Positions 10,401 through 20,406 are shown, counted from the first letter of the stretch. The stretch: 64,000 bases of DNA from Selaginella moellendorffii (GCF_000143415.4 NW_003314363.1:62001-126000); one strand, 5' to 3'. The notes: generated by a model not told the origin, from the sequence alone. A program made the numbers and translations.

Positions 10401-11158
10401 TGGTACTAGCTCCTACTTGGTTTCAGCTACTCACTGCACGAGCAACGGAGTGTTAGCCATTCTTCCACGGATTCCCAAATCACTCCCAATCCCCCTCCCC
10501 GGGTTAGACTGGACTAAGGTTCGGCTACACTCCCCGCAAGCACAAGCAGCCAAGCACACCAAGCTTCCAGGTTCCTAACATCCCTTGGTACCACAAGACT
10601 TGATCATGGGACCCTCTAAATCCCAAGTCTTGAGTGCAACATTTGCTTCGGGACGTCGGGGCGAAACACCGTGGCCTAGCGGCCCGGTATGGGTACCTCT
10701 TGCCCCCCACTTCCATCCCGAAGGAAGGCCCAAGCCCCTAGGAAGGGCGAGGACCAATGAGCCGCATGGTACTCAAGTGGGGCACCACTCCACATGAGCC
10801 GGGAGCACCGCAATCGGTTTCCCTTTCGGGAGTGGGAGCTGCTCTTGAGCACTTCCTTGGATGGCCCCTCTGGCACCAGCCAAGTCCATGCTCACTCCCA
10901 CCCAAGGCCCCTCGGTCCCAGTCTCAACCTCAAGTCGGTTTGGAAGCCCAACTGGAGAGTCCCTTCAAAACTGGTTCCTGGACCTCACTATCCCTACTAT
11001 ACTTTTGGAACCCCTTGCAGGCCCCCCCCCCCCCCCCTGGGAGACGCACGCTTTGGGCTTTCACCCCTTGACCCGTATTAGTATTTGGACTTAGTCTCTG
11101 GCTCGATCTCGGACCCGATTTCGGATCCGACTTCGGATTCGGTTTCGGACTCGATCTC
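10401..11158 (-). repeat. Element E 3' LTR (visible part, truncated at outer end)
   Basis: Nearly identical to 16789-17540. The outer 104 bp present in the right LTR (TGTAAGCCAC through CTCGCCTA) are missing here, replaced by unrelated sequence ending GCGGGGAGTG. A poly-C tract at 11025-11037 is longer than in the other LTR. The LTR enters the run of N inside its hexamer array. Confidence 0.85.
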
Positions 11159-11480
11159 NNNNNNNNNNNNNNNNNNNNNNNNNNNNNNNNNNNNNNNNNN
11201 NNNNNNNNNNNNNNNNNNNNNNNNNNNNNNNNNNNNNNNNNNNNNNNNNNNNNNNNNNNNNNNNNNNNNNNNNNNNNNNNNNNNNNNNNNNNNNNNNNNN
11301 NNNNNNNNNNNNNNNNNNNNNNNNNNNNNNNNNNNNNNNNNNNNNNNNNNNNNNNNNNNNNNNNNNNNNNNNNNNNNNNNNNNNNNNNNNNNNNNNNNNN
11401 NNNNNNNNNNNNNNNNNNNNNNNNNNNNNNNNNNNNNNNNNNNNNNNNNNNNNNNNNNNNNNNNNNNNNNNNNNNNNNNN
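11159..11480. other. Assembly gap (322 N)
   Basis: A run of N interrupts the hexamer-repeat array of element E's 3' LTR. The inner LTR end and polypurine tract lie in this gap. Any translation across it is meaningless. Confidence 0.99.
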
Positions 11481-11760
11481 CCACATCGAACGTCTCTTTT
11501 TATCCTACGACTTGTTGACCATGTCTTCGGGGGCATCCCCCCACTTAGCGGTGTGCCTAAGTTAGCCTCCTTGGCCAAGAGCCCATGACAACGGAATATA
11601 GGTGTCCCTATACTCCTCACCTCACCACGCCCTAGTATAAGGTCGGGACTTGAACCCAGCCTTGCTTTACTAGGGGGTTGGGACTCGAACCCAACCTCTG
11701 TAAAATACGTCTACGGATTTGACATCCCCGCAGGGAGTCGGGCGTAGCTCCCTACGCCTG
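11481..11760 (-). ncRNA. Structured non-coding module in E's 3' region (two T-arm-like hairpins)
   Basis: In the minus-strand sense the module has a perfect 7-bp hairpin (arms 11741-11747 and 11752-11758, loop of 4). It is followed by GGTTGGG-TTCGAGT-CCCAACC at 11676-11696 (perfect 7-bp stem, 7-nt loop TTCGAGT) and a second imperfect hairpin with loop TTCAAGT at 11641-11661. Both loops fit the tRNA T-loop rule TTCRANY and both contain a pol III B-box-like core. A homologous module lies in element F at 22775-23005 with different stem bases. Downstream is GGCACACCGCTAAGTGGGG. It lies between the integrase stop and the 3' LTR. Function unknown. Confidence 0.55.
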
Positions 11761-12234
11761 GTCGACCTAGCTAACCCATGCTAATTAGCTTACCTTCGGT
11801 GCGCCTTCGGGTCCCAACATATGCCATTGCTCAACTTCTCAAATTGATACTTTTAATTGAACTTTGCATAAGTATATAGAGTTTTGCCATGCAAAAATTC
11901 CTCCACTAGATCTTGCGCGTTCGCTAGGTTCTCCTCCGGTTCCCATGTTGCTTCGTAGTGTGGAAATCCTTTCCACTTCACATGGAACTCTCTCCCCTCG
12001 CGTCTTTGTCGCTTGCTCTTGCGTGCATTGAGGATGGCCTCGACTTCGTATTCCTCCTCCCCTTGGATAACCTCAGGTAAAGGTCTTACTTGGTCCTTGC
12101 AAAGCGGATCCTCAAAATACGGCTTGAGTAAGTTCACGTGGAACACGGGATGCATCTTCCCCATCTCTCGAGGAAGTTGGAGACGGTAAGCCACTTTACC
12201 GATTCGAGCCTCAATCTCGTAAGGCCCCGCGAAC

Positions 12235-12286
12235 CTGCTTAAGGAACTCAAGATCAATTCATTTACAGGAATACATGCATTTTTAC
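12235..12286 (-). other. 52-bp intron-like insertion in E integrase (GT-AG)
   Basis: On the minus strand the insert begins GTAAAAATG and ends CCTTAAGCAG. Its removal joins AA with G to give a Lys codon followed by Phe-Ala-Gly-Pro-Tyr-Glu, exactly the conserved KLTxKFxGPYEI block of Ty3 integrases. Left in place it adds stop codons and shifts frame (52 is not a multiple of 3). Length matches host introns in this window. Confidence 0.65.
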
Positions 12287-12704
12287 TTTTGGGTCAACTT
12301 CCGGCTGATCCCACTTGGTAGCCTGAGGTTCTTGGTGTTCAGCCACACCTTCTCCTCAGCTTGGAACTCCACATCCCGACGCTTTTGGTTCGCGTACTTA
12401 GTTTGCCTTTGTTGAGCCCGTTCCAAGGAATCCCTCACTAGATTCCAAATGTTGAGTCTTTCCGCCGTGAATGCCTCCACTACGGGCAACTCTCCATGAT
12501 ACTCGGCCACGCCGAGTTCCACAGGACCTTCAATAGCTCGCCCATTGATGACTTCCCATGGACTCACCCCGATGCTCGAATGTGGTGAGTTGTTATAACA
12601 CATTTCCGCAAGTCCCAAATAACTTACCCAGTCGGTCTGGTCTCCCGAGACATAGCATCGCAAATAATCCTCCAGCTGCCTATTCACCCTTTCCGTTTGT
12701 CCGT

Positions 12705-12751
12705 ATGTCAAGAAGTGTTAGTGCCATCAATCTTGACTCAATACCCATTAC
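12705..12751 (-). other. 47-bp intron-like insertion in E integrase (GT-AT, acceptor probably mutated)
   Basis: On the minus strand the insert begins GTAATGGG and ends CACTAACACTTCTTGACAT. It has a CTAAC branch-point-like motif followed by a pyrimidine-rich stretch. Removal joins G with AC to make Asp in the conserved HPQTDGQTER motif. The last dinucleotide is AT rather than AG, which a single G-to-T change would explain. Confidence 0.5.
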
Positions 12752-15077
12752 CTGTCTGTGGGTGATAGGCCGTGCTGAATTTCAACTTGGTGCGATACTG
12801 TTCTAGGAGTGTCCTCCAGAACCTACTGGTGAAGATCTTATCTCGATCTGAGATAATCTCTTCCGGCCTTCCCCGCACTCGAACCACTTGTTCGAAGAAC
12901 AGCTTCGCCACACCTTCCGCATCCACATCCGTTGTGGTGGGTATGAAATGTGCCATCTTTGAAAATCAGTCCACCACCACGAATATCGCATCGAACCCCT
13001 CGCTTGGGGGTAGTCCCGTGATGAAGTCCATCGTGAGACATTTCCACGGACGATCTGGAATGGGGATGCTTTGCAACAAGCCCCCACTAGCCTTTGTCAC
13101 GGCTTTGACCTGCTGACATGTTGGACATGTCTTTACATAGTCTTGGACGTCCTTAGCCATATCTGGCCAGTGATACTTCCTTTTGAGTAAGCCCATCGTC
13201 TTGGGCACTCCGCCGTGTCCCGCGAGAGGTCCGTCATGACACTCTTCCAAGGCTACCTTCCTTAGTTCCCCTTCTGGAACATACACCCTCGTTTGCTTGT
13301 AATATATGAGTCTGTTGCGTTCCGCATAGCCTGTTTTCTCTTCCGTTTGCAGCTCACTTCTCTGGTGAGCTTCCCGCGCCTCCAGATTCCTCAGCAACAC
13401 TTCTTGTGCTAGACCATCACTCTCGTATGCGGTCCGCACATCGTCCCAAAAGGTTGCTGTCGCGCTAGATATCGCCAACTTCAAGCTCGCTTTTCGACTT
13501 AGCGCATCTGCCACGATGTTGCTCTTCCCAGGCTTGTACAGGATCTCGCAATCAAACTCGGCCAAAGCATTGGCCCACCGACCTTGTTTTCCCCTTAGGT
13601 CGGGCTGTGACAAGAAGTGTTTCGTTGCCACATTGTCCGTGTAAACCTTGAAGTGTCTCCCAAGGTAGTGTCGCCACTCCTTGAGCGCCTTGACCACCGC
13701 AAACAATTCCTTCTCGTGGGCAGGCCACTTCCGTTGAGCCTTGTCCAGCTTCTTCGAGAAGAACGCTACTGGATGGTTGTCTTGCTTCAAAACTGCGCCC
13801 AACGCAAAGTCCGAAGCATCCGTGTCTACCTCAAAGTCCTTACCAAAGTCTGGTAATGCCAACACCGGAGCCTTCCTCAACTTCCCTTTGAGGTGGACGA
13901 ATGCCGCCTCGCATTCCGCTGTCCATACCATCTTCCCTTTTCCTGTTTGGTCCGTTAAGGGCAGGGCTACTCTCGAATAGTGTCTGATAAACTTTCGATA
14001 GTAGTTGCATAGCCCCAGGAACGCCCTCAACTCATGTACATTCGATGGTCGTTCCCATTCCTGGATCGCTTGGACCTTCTCCGGGTCCACCTTGAGCCCG
14101 TCCTGGCCCACCACATGCCCGAGAAACTTTACCTCTTGTTAAGCAAAGTCACATTTGCTCTCTTTAGCATACAGTTTGTGTTCCCTTAGTTTCTCAAACA
14201 CCTTCGCCAAGTGTTCGGCATGCTCCTCTAGCGTCTCGCTATAGATCAGGATGTCGTCAATATAGACGACCACGAAGCGATCCAGATAGGGTACAAAGAT
14301 GTGGTTCATCAACGCCGAAAACGTTGCCGGCGCATTGCACAGCCCAAAGGGCATCACCAGAAACTCAAAGCTCCCATACCTCGTTCGACAGGTTGTCTTC
14401 TCGACATCTTCCTCAGCTACCCTGATCTGGTAGTATTCTGACCTTAGGTCAATCCTCGAGAAGTATTTTGCCTTTCCCAACCTATCGAACAGGTCCTCGG
14501 TCCTTGGCAAAGGGTACTTGTTCTTCTTGGTATACTTGTTGAGCAACCGGTAGTCTATGCACATGCGCATAGATCCATCTTTCTTTTTCACAAATAGCAC
14601 CGGCGCCTCATACGGCGACTTGCTCAACCTAACATACCCTTTGTCCACCAACTCCTCTAGTTGGCTCTTGAGCTCCTTGAGTTCTTTTTCGTTCAATCGA
14701 TAGGGTGGACGAACCACCGCCTCAGCACCCTCGACCAGCTCAATCTTATGTTCTATCAGTCGTGCGGGGGGCAACCCCGCCGGTAGCTCCTCCGGCATCG
14801 TATCCTGGAATTGGTCCAGCACCTGCTGGATCACTAAAGGTACTTCTTCCGTTCTTGTCTTTTTGTTACTCTTCACCGAGAGTAAGCACAAAAAGGCTGC
14901 CTTAGTTCCTTTAGTGAGTTGTCCTCTCGTGGACACCAAGTTTAAGCATGACTCTTTGGCCTTGCTTTGCCCTACCTTTAGATCCTGGGCCTCCACCCTA
15001 GATCTTCTTCCTTGGGCATTCGCCAATACCACAAGGTTCTTACCTTGTCCATGCAGAGCTACCACGAACCGATTAAA

Positions 15078-16625
15078 CTAATCCATTCCGAAGATCACGT
15101 CAAATCCCGCCATGTCCAAGACGGTGAAATCCATGTCCACTTTCCATGTCCCCACTTCGACTCTCGCTTGTCGAAGTACCTCATCGGTGCTTTGGCTACC
15201 TTGAACAAACTCTATAGTCCTTGGTTCGCCTAGCCGCTGCACCGTTAGTCCGGCTTGCCGGACTATGTCTGCAGCCACAAAATTATCCGAAGCACCCGTG
15301 TCAATAAGGATCTTAACAAAGCTATCTCCGAGCTTCCCTCGGAGGGCTAGTAGATGTCGCGAACGACTTTCTACCAAAGTTGCTCGTGTAATGAGTAACT
15401 TTGAGTTAGGGACTGGATCACATACCTCAGTTTGGACTTCACCCGACTTGATGGCCATATTGGCTCTGGCCTTATTCGAGTAGGGACATTCCCTCGAGAA
15501 GTGTCCCGCTTCGCCGCAGTTGTAGCATACGTTGTTTCCCACGCTGCTATATGATTTGACCTTCTTATCCGTGGGTTTGTCTTTTTTCGCTTGACTCCCC
15601 CACGTACTCGCTCGCTGGCCACCGGATTTGCCTTTCCGGAACCCCGAGGACTCATTCTTAGAGAAACTCTTTTTGAATTTCCCTTTGCTATATGTTCCCC
15701 TTGGTTTGGCCCTTTTGCTAAATGTGGATCCCGACCCCGTCGTGTTCCCCTTTCGCAGGCTATCGTTGAAATGCACCTTGATGGCCGCATCCAACGCTTC
15801 CTTGTAGTTGGTCGGGTTCCACCGCATCACCTCACCGCGAGCCCAGGTTTGCAAACCTGATATGAAGGCATGGAACGCATCCATATCCCCCATGTCCGTG
15901 ACAAGTATCCTCTTTGCCATGAACCCATTCACGTATTCCTGGATGGTTCCAGTCTGCTTCAACCTACTCAGCTCATCTCTCAGATGCAGAGTGGCATTCG
16001 GAGGAACGTATGTTGCGCGGATCCTCGCCTTCATCATGTCCCAAGTGGCCACTGGTCCTTCGTTGGCCTCCGTCGTTCTCCACCAAGACTTGGCATTATC
16101 TGCCAAGTATGGTTTTGCACATGGGACCTTCTCCGAGCTCGGTAACCGCAACGCTCGGAAGTAATCCTCCATATCGTAAAACCAATCCTCCACCACCTTA
16201 TAGTCGTTCACTCCCTTGAAGACCGGTGGGGGCTTTGGTTTGTACTTGGGAACTGCCTGAGGGACTGATTCTACTTCGGTCTGTTCGACCTTGTCTGGTT
16301 TTGCCTCAGTCCCGGCCGAAAGATCCGCACCTTCTGCGCTGCCAGCATCCGCAGTCTTTTTCTTTTTCTTCCGCCTCTCGTCACGCTTGAGCTTGCGTAC
16401 GAGAGTTTCCAGCAGGGCATTGGTCTGTGCCAACTGTCCTTCTAGCACGTCGAATCGAGCCTTGGACGACCGAACCTCGCCACCGGACTCCTGTTTGGAA
16501 GTTTCCTCACTAGAGTCCTCCTCATGCAAGGATTCCTCATCCATAGCCTCTTGTTCGACCGGAGGCTCCAGCTCCGGCGGAGGTTCCGTCTCCGCCTGGG
16601 TTCGCTTACGCCCTGCCCTTGCCAT
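15078..16625 (-). CDS. Element E gag-protease
   Basis: 515 residues from an ATG at 16625, 43 bp from the primer-binding site. The order is an acidic N-terminus, a Lys-rich coiled segment (LVRKLKRDERRKKKKK), a capsid-like domain (VVEDWFYDMEDYF, LSRLKQTGTIQEYVNGF), a basic Gly/Ser/Lys linker, the zinc knuckle CYNCGEAGHFSREC, and an aspartic protease (ILIDTGASDNFVA, ending DVIFGMD). The frame is closed by TAG where the family normally has Trp, so gag-protease is intact but separated from RT. A readthrough stop is a less likely alternative. Confidence 0.88.
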   Translation of the reverse strand: MARAGRKRTQAETEPPPELEPPVEQEAMDEESLHEEDSSEETSKQESGGEVRSSKARFDVLEGQLAQTNALLETLVRKLKRDERRKKKKKTADAGSAEGADLSAGTEAKPDKVEQTEVESVPQAVPKYKPKPPPVFKGVNDYKVVEDWFYDMEDYFRALRLPSSEKVPCAKPYLADNAKSWWRTTEANEGPVATWDMMKARIRATYVPPNATLHLRDELSRLKQTGTIQEYVNGFMAKRILVTDMGDMDAFHAFISGLQTWARGEVMRWNPTNYKEALDAAIKVHFNDSLRKGNTTGSGSTFSKRAKPRGTYSKGKFKKSFSKNESSGFRKGKSGGQRASTWGSQAKKDKPTDKKVKSYSSVGNNVCYNCGEAGHFSRECPYSNKARANMAIKSGEVQTEVCDPVPNSKLLITRATLVESRSRHLLALRGKLGDSFVKILIDTGASDNFVAADIVRQAGLTVQRLGEPRTIEFVQGSQSTDEVLRQARVEVGTWKVDMDFTVLDMAGFDVIFGMD

Positions 16626-16668
16626 CTCCCAGCAATCCGCCTCTATCCTTCGCTAGAACTGAGATAAA

Positions 16669-16681
16669 GGCTCCGATACCA
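16669..16681 (-). other. Primer-binding site of element E (initiator tRNA-Met type)
   Basis: Minus strand reads TGGTATCGGAGCC, three bases after the LTR end CTTACA. It is complementary to the 3' end of plant initiator tRNA-Met (TGGTATCAGAGC) with one mismatch. The same site follows element F's 5' LTR. Confidence 0.8.
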
Positions 16682-16684
16682 AAT

Positions 16685-17833
16685 TGTAAGCCACAAATTT
16701 TTCCCTTTCCAATTTGCCAGCTTACCTCGTCTATCCGTCCAACACTGCCTTGGCTTTTGCTAAGTTCCCTTGCCAAGGTTCTCGCCTATGGTATCAGCTC
16801 CTACTTGGTTTTAGCTACTCACTGCACGAGCAACGGAGTGTTAGCCATTCTTCCACGGATTCCCAAATCACTCCCAATCCCCCTCCCCGGGTTAAACTGG
16901 ACTAAGGTTCGGCTACACTCCCCGCAAGCACAAGCAGCCAAGCACACCAAGCTTCCAGGTTCCTAACATCCCTTGGTACCACAAGACTTGATAATGGGAC
17001 CCTCTAAATCCCAAGTTTTGAGTGCAACACTTGCTTCGGGACGTCGGGGCGAAACACCGTGGCCTAGCGGCCCGGTATGGGTACCTCTCGCCCCCCACTT
17101 CCATCCCGAAGGAAGGCCCAAGCCCCTAGGAAGGGCGAGGACCAATGAGCCGCATGGTACTCAAGTGGGGCACCACTCCACATGAGCCAGGAGCACCGCA
17201 ATCGGTTTCCCTTTCGGGAGTGGGAGCTGCTCTTGAGCACTTCCTTGGATGGCCCCTCCGGCACCAGCCAAGTCCATGCTCACTCCCACCCAAGGCCCCT
17301 CGGTCCCAGTCTCAACCTCAAGTCGGTTTGGAAGCCCAACTGGAGAGTCCCTTCAAAACTGGTTCCTGGACCTCACTATCCCTACTATACTTTTGGAACC
17401 CCCTGCAGCCCCCCCCCCCCTGGGAGACGCACGCTTTGGGCTTTCACCCCTTGACCCGTATTAGTATTTGGACTTAGTCTTTGGCTCGATCTCGGACCCG
17501 ATTTCGGATCCGACTTCGGATTCGGTTTCGGACTCGATCTCGGACTCGATCTCGGACCCGATCTCGGACCCGACTTCGGACTCGACCTCGGACTCGGTCT
17601 CGGACCCGATTTCGGATCTCGGACTCCGTCTCGAACTCGGTCTCGAACTCGGACTCGAACTCGGTCCCCGAGTCGGTCTCGGACTCGATTCCGGACTCGA
17701 TCTCGAACTCGGTCCTAGAGTCGGTCTTGGACTCGATCTTCGACTTGGTCTCATCCGATGAACTCTTTGTCATTTTGGTCATGCTTTTGGGGTTCCTTTA
17801 GCCTACGACACCTCGGCAAGTTGGTTCCTTACA
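16685..17833 (-). repeat. Element E 5' LTR (complete, 1149 bp)
   Basis: In plus-strand reading it begins TGTAAGCCAC and ends GGTTCCTTACA. It contains a poly-C tract at about 17409-17419, the core block with TGGGCTTTCACCCC, and the hexamer array at 17466-17755. It is followed by CGTAG. Its boundaries are confirmed independently by the solo LTR at 26051-27203, which has exact TSDs. Confidence 0.88.
17466..17755 (-). repeat. GAGTCC-type hexamer array in E 5' LTR
   Basis: Degenerate tandem hexamers of the form GAGTCC/GAGATC/GAGGTC on the minus strand. All frames stay open over most of the array, giving Ser/Asp, Arg/Thr or Glu/Ser dipeptide repeats that should not be taken as proteins. Confidence 0.9.
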
Positions 17834-17880
17834 CGTAGCCGTACATTTGGCCTTCACATCATTCCCTCCTCTCGGAATAA
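17834..17880 (-). repeat. Element D 3' LTR end and polypurine tract
   Basis: CGTAGCCGTACATTTGGCC and CTTCACA match the end of the D 5' LTR at 31944-31968. The adjacent minus-strand sequence CCGAGAGGAGGGAATGA is purine-rich, as expected for the plus-strand primer beside a 3' LTR. Confidence 0.65.
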
Positions 17881-17890
17881 TGGAAGGTTA

Positions 17891-18722
17891 TCAGGGTTTT
17901 CTTGTAGATGGGCCGGGATCTGGAGGAACGTCAGGAGGAGGCATTGGCGGATCTGTAGACGGTATTAATTGCTCCTGATCCCTTTGTATGAAGCGTTTCA
18001 ACAGCTGCACATGCACAATCTCCGGAGGATCGGCCTGTTGAACGTCATGCCGAACCTCATAAACTTGCGGTCCAACTTGCCGCAACACCCGATATGGTCC
18101 TTTCCACTGTGCAAGGAGCCCCTTAGATAAACCACGTACTGTAAGATGGGGAAAACGGACTAACACCAAATCATCCACTTTGTACTCTGCAGGTGGACGA
18201 TGATGGGAGTTGTAGTGCCGTTGTTGTCCCACTTGTACGCGGCCTAAGTGTTCGGCAGACTCTGCTCGGACAAGTGGAAGAATGCTCGTCAAATATTGAT
18301 CCCATGACCTAGCATCAGGAGCTCGTGGCAATTGCAAAGGTAAACCCAGCTCCGTTGGTAATATTAGATCATGACCATATAGAAGTTTATATGGTGAAGC
18401 ACCAACAGAACTCTGCACCCCTGTGATATAGGCATACCGAAGAGACGGCAAATAACCATCCCAATTCGAATGCTGAAAGTTCACATACTTCGCAATCATC
18501 CCTTTGAATGTCCGAACGAGCCATTCTACCAGACCGTCTGATTGTGGATGATAAGCACTCGTAAAAGTGTGGCGTATCCCCAACCGAGACGTCAAAACAT
18601 GAAATATCTCAGCCATAAATGCAGAACCATTATCCGAAAGAATCCGCTCTGGACAATAATGCTGGAACACCACTCGATTGAGGAGGAAGTATCCAATAGC
18701 AGTTGCAGAGGCACTAGCAAGA
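17891..18722 (-). pseudogene. Element D integrase, core end and C-terminus
   Basis: Integrase core remnants: CPERILSDNGSAF, YHPQSDGLVEWLVRTFKGM and SPYKLLYGHDLILP. The C-terminal part carries YKVDDLVLVRFPHLT and LAQWKGPYRVL. The frame runs to a stop at 17891. It joins to the upstream half at 29339-30008 when element F is removed. No chromodomain is present, unlike element E. Confidence 0.8.
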
Positions 18723-20391
18723 TGTGACACAAAATCCCTAGGCCCCAAAGTGGAGCCAAAAGGGTGCCACGTGGTAGTGGTTGAAGTGAAAGCCAAACGA
18801 GCATAACACATTTGGACTAAAAGCTCCGACTTGAAAAGGTCAAGAGTGGGAGTGGGACTCCCAACGAAGTGCTCGAGGAATGAGCACGAAGCGAGCAATA
18901 AGCAAGGCTCCAAAAAGGGACCCAAGTTGGAGTCCAAAGTGGAGTCCAAGAAGGACCCCGAGATGGAGTCCGAGGTGGAGTCCGAGATGGACCCGAGATG
19001 GAGTCCGAGGTGGACCCGAGATGGATCCGAGATTGAGTCCGAGACGGACCCGAGATGGATCCGAGATGGAATCCGAGATGGAGTCCGAGATGGAGTCCGA
19101 GCTGGACCCGAGATGGAGTCCGAGATGGACTCGAGATGGACCCGAGATGGAGTCCGAGATGGACCCGAGGTGGAGTCCGAGATGGACCCGAGATGGACCC
19201 GAGATGGAGTCCGAAGTCGAGACCGAGACCGGGACCGAGACTGGGACCGAGACCGAGACCGAGATCGGGACCGAGATCGGGACCGAGACCAAGGCCGAGG
19301 TCGAGACCGAGCCCGAGCCCGAGTCTGAGTCCGAGTCTGAGTCTGAGTCCGAGTCCGAGTCCGAGTTCGAGTCCGAGTCCGAGTTCGAGTCTGAGAGGGT
19401 GAAAGCCCAAAGCGTTCGTCTCCTAGACCCTGGGGGGTTTGGTGAGCTCCAAAAGTATAGTAGGGGGGAGGACTGCAGTGGAGCCAGTTTGGCCAGGAAA
19501 GGCCAGTTTGGCCTAGGAAGGCTGGACCCAGTGTTGGGTGATGAGCTGCCCACTGGGAAGTCCAAGACTAGAGTGAACACAAACCGACAAGCGGGGTAGC
19601 TTGGTGAAGTATTCAAGAGTCGGGTCTAGTTCCCCCGGGAGATCGACTGGCCGATGCTCCCAGTCCAAGTGTGGGTGGCACTACCTACTTGGATACTAGG
19701 TGTGGCTCAACGGAACCTCGCTCTAAGCCCATGGCTAGAGCACCCAAAGGCGGAAGGCAGGGAGAGTACCCACGAGGCTTGCGTAAGGCCACGATGTTCT
19801 GAAATGTTGTCCCAAAGGCCCAGACTATGGAAAGGAAGAGGAGTAGTCCTCTGGTGTGGTGACAAAGGACACGGTCACCCAGTGAGGAAGTCCCAGAGAA
19901 CAGTTGGACTTAGAGGTCGGGCCTGCTGGCCTTGATCCAGTGGCAATGTTGGTGAACACGGCCATCGACAGAGAGGGACTTGATGGGGACCGGAAAAGAG
20001 ATATTGGGGAAGGTTATTCCCTAAGTCTGCAAGCATCCTAAGGATGCTAAGGAGTGGATCTGGGATGATCACTCATGGATGGATGGCCTAGTCTATGAGA
20101 GATGGGATTGCAATGTAGGTGGTGTTGGACCACCGGTGTGACCAAGGTGAATAGGTATATCCTCAGCGTAATAGGCTGATATGTCGGTGGTACCTTGGGG
20201 TGTCGATCATGGGATCGGACATGTGGAGAACTTAGACCAAGTGCAAAGGTTGAGTGGCATGGATGCCATTCTTGGGGCTAGCAAGCCCCAAGTCCTAACT
20301 GGGACTTGTGGAGGTTGTGAATGAGACTCCTCCAAGTGGTCGGAGGTGTGGTTAACTGACTAAAGTAAAATGGAAAAATTAGTCGTTTACA
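18723..20391 (+). repeat. Element F 5' LTR (1669 bp)
   Basis: Begins TGTGACACAAAATCCC (the family consensus is TGTGAGACAC, so a GA was lost) and ends TTAGTCGTTTACA. The hexamer array is at 18917-19395, followed by the core GGTGAAAGCCCAAAGCG and CCAAAAGTATAGTAGGG. Near-identical blocks recur in the 3' LTR. Confidence 0.88.
18917..19395 (+). repeat. Hexamer array in F 5' LTR
   Basis: Composite array: first GAGTCC/GAGATG/GACCCG units, then GAGACC/GGGACC units, then a nearly pure GAGTCC/GAGTCT end. The order of zones is the same in the other F LTRs. Confidence 0.9.
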
Positions 20392-20394
20392 ACT

Positions 20395-20406
20395 TGGTAT
20401 CGGAGC
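20395..20406 (+). other. Primer-binding site of element F
   Basis: TGGTATCGGAGC, three bases after the 5' LTR end. It is identical to the element E site over 12 bases and complementary to initiator tRNA-Met except for one base. Confidence 0.8.

Larger units (their letters stand above)
11853..15077 (-). pseudogene. Element E pol: RT, RNase H, integrase, chromodomain (interrupted)
   Basis: Reverse transcriptase has the catalytic [11 protein letters not shown] (near 14260) and [14 protein letters not shown]. RNase H has FEVDTDASDFALGAVL and FKVYTDNVATKHF. The integrase zinc finger is HDGPLAGHGG with CPTCQQVK, followed by the core (TMDFITGLP, SDRDKIF, AYHPQT). The C-terminal chromodomain is YEVEAILNARKSKRQRREGR, EFHVKWKGFPHYEATWEPEE. 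Three single-base changes make stops: at the protease/RT junction (about 15075), after ESKCDFA (about 14139) and after FVVVD (about 12966). Two conserved Trp positions are affected. Two short insertions at 12705-12751 and 12235-12286 look like introns and are listed separately. The copy is not expected to be active. Confidence 0.88.
10401..17833 (-). mobile_element. Element E: Ty3-type chromodomain LTR retrotransposon
   Basis: Order on the minus strand: 5' LTR (16685-17833), primer-binding site (16669-16681), gag-protease, RT, RNase H, integrase with chromodomain, a structured 3' non-coding module, then the 3' LTR (10401 to about 11450, partly inside an assembly gap). PR-RT-RH-IN order and a terminal chromodomain place it among Ty3 chromodomain elements. 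The two LTRs differ by only scattered bases, so insertion is recent. It sits in element D's 3' LTR: the right flank reads CGTAG, which in D's other LTR continues into the LTR end. The left end lacks about 104 bp of LTR, so the partner TSD is lost. Confidence 0.88.

Noticed and set aside
10930-11620. Open frames spanning the run of N
   Set aside because: The translation across unknown bases is undefined.
15066-15078. Programmed UAG readthrough between protease and RT of element E
   Set aside because: The stop replaces a conserved Trp and other Trp/Lys codons in the same pol are also mutated to stops, so decay is simpler. Comparison of copies could reopen it.
18880-19616. Long open frames encoding Asp-Ser, Glu-Ser, Arg-Thr or Trp-Ser-Pro repeats on both strands (also at 24.8-25.9, 26.1-26.4, 27.7-28.6, 35.5-37.9 kb)
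   Set aside because: They are by-products of the stop-free hexamer arrays inside LTRs, open in several frames at once, and differ in length between copies of the same LTR.
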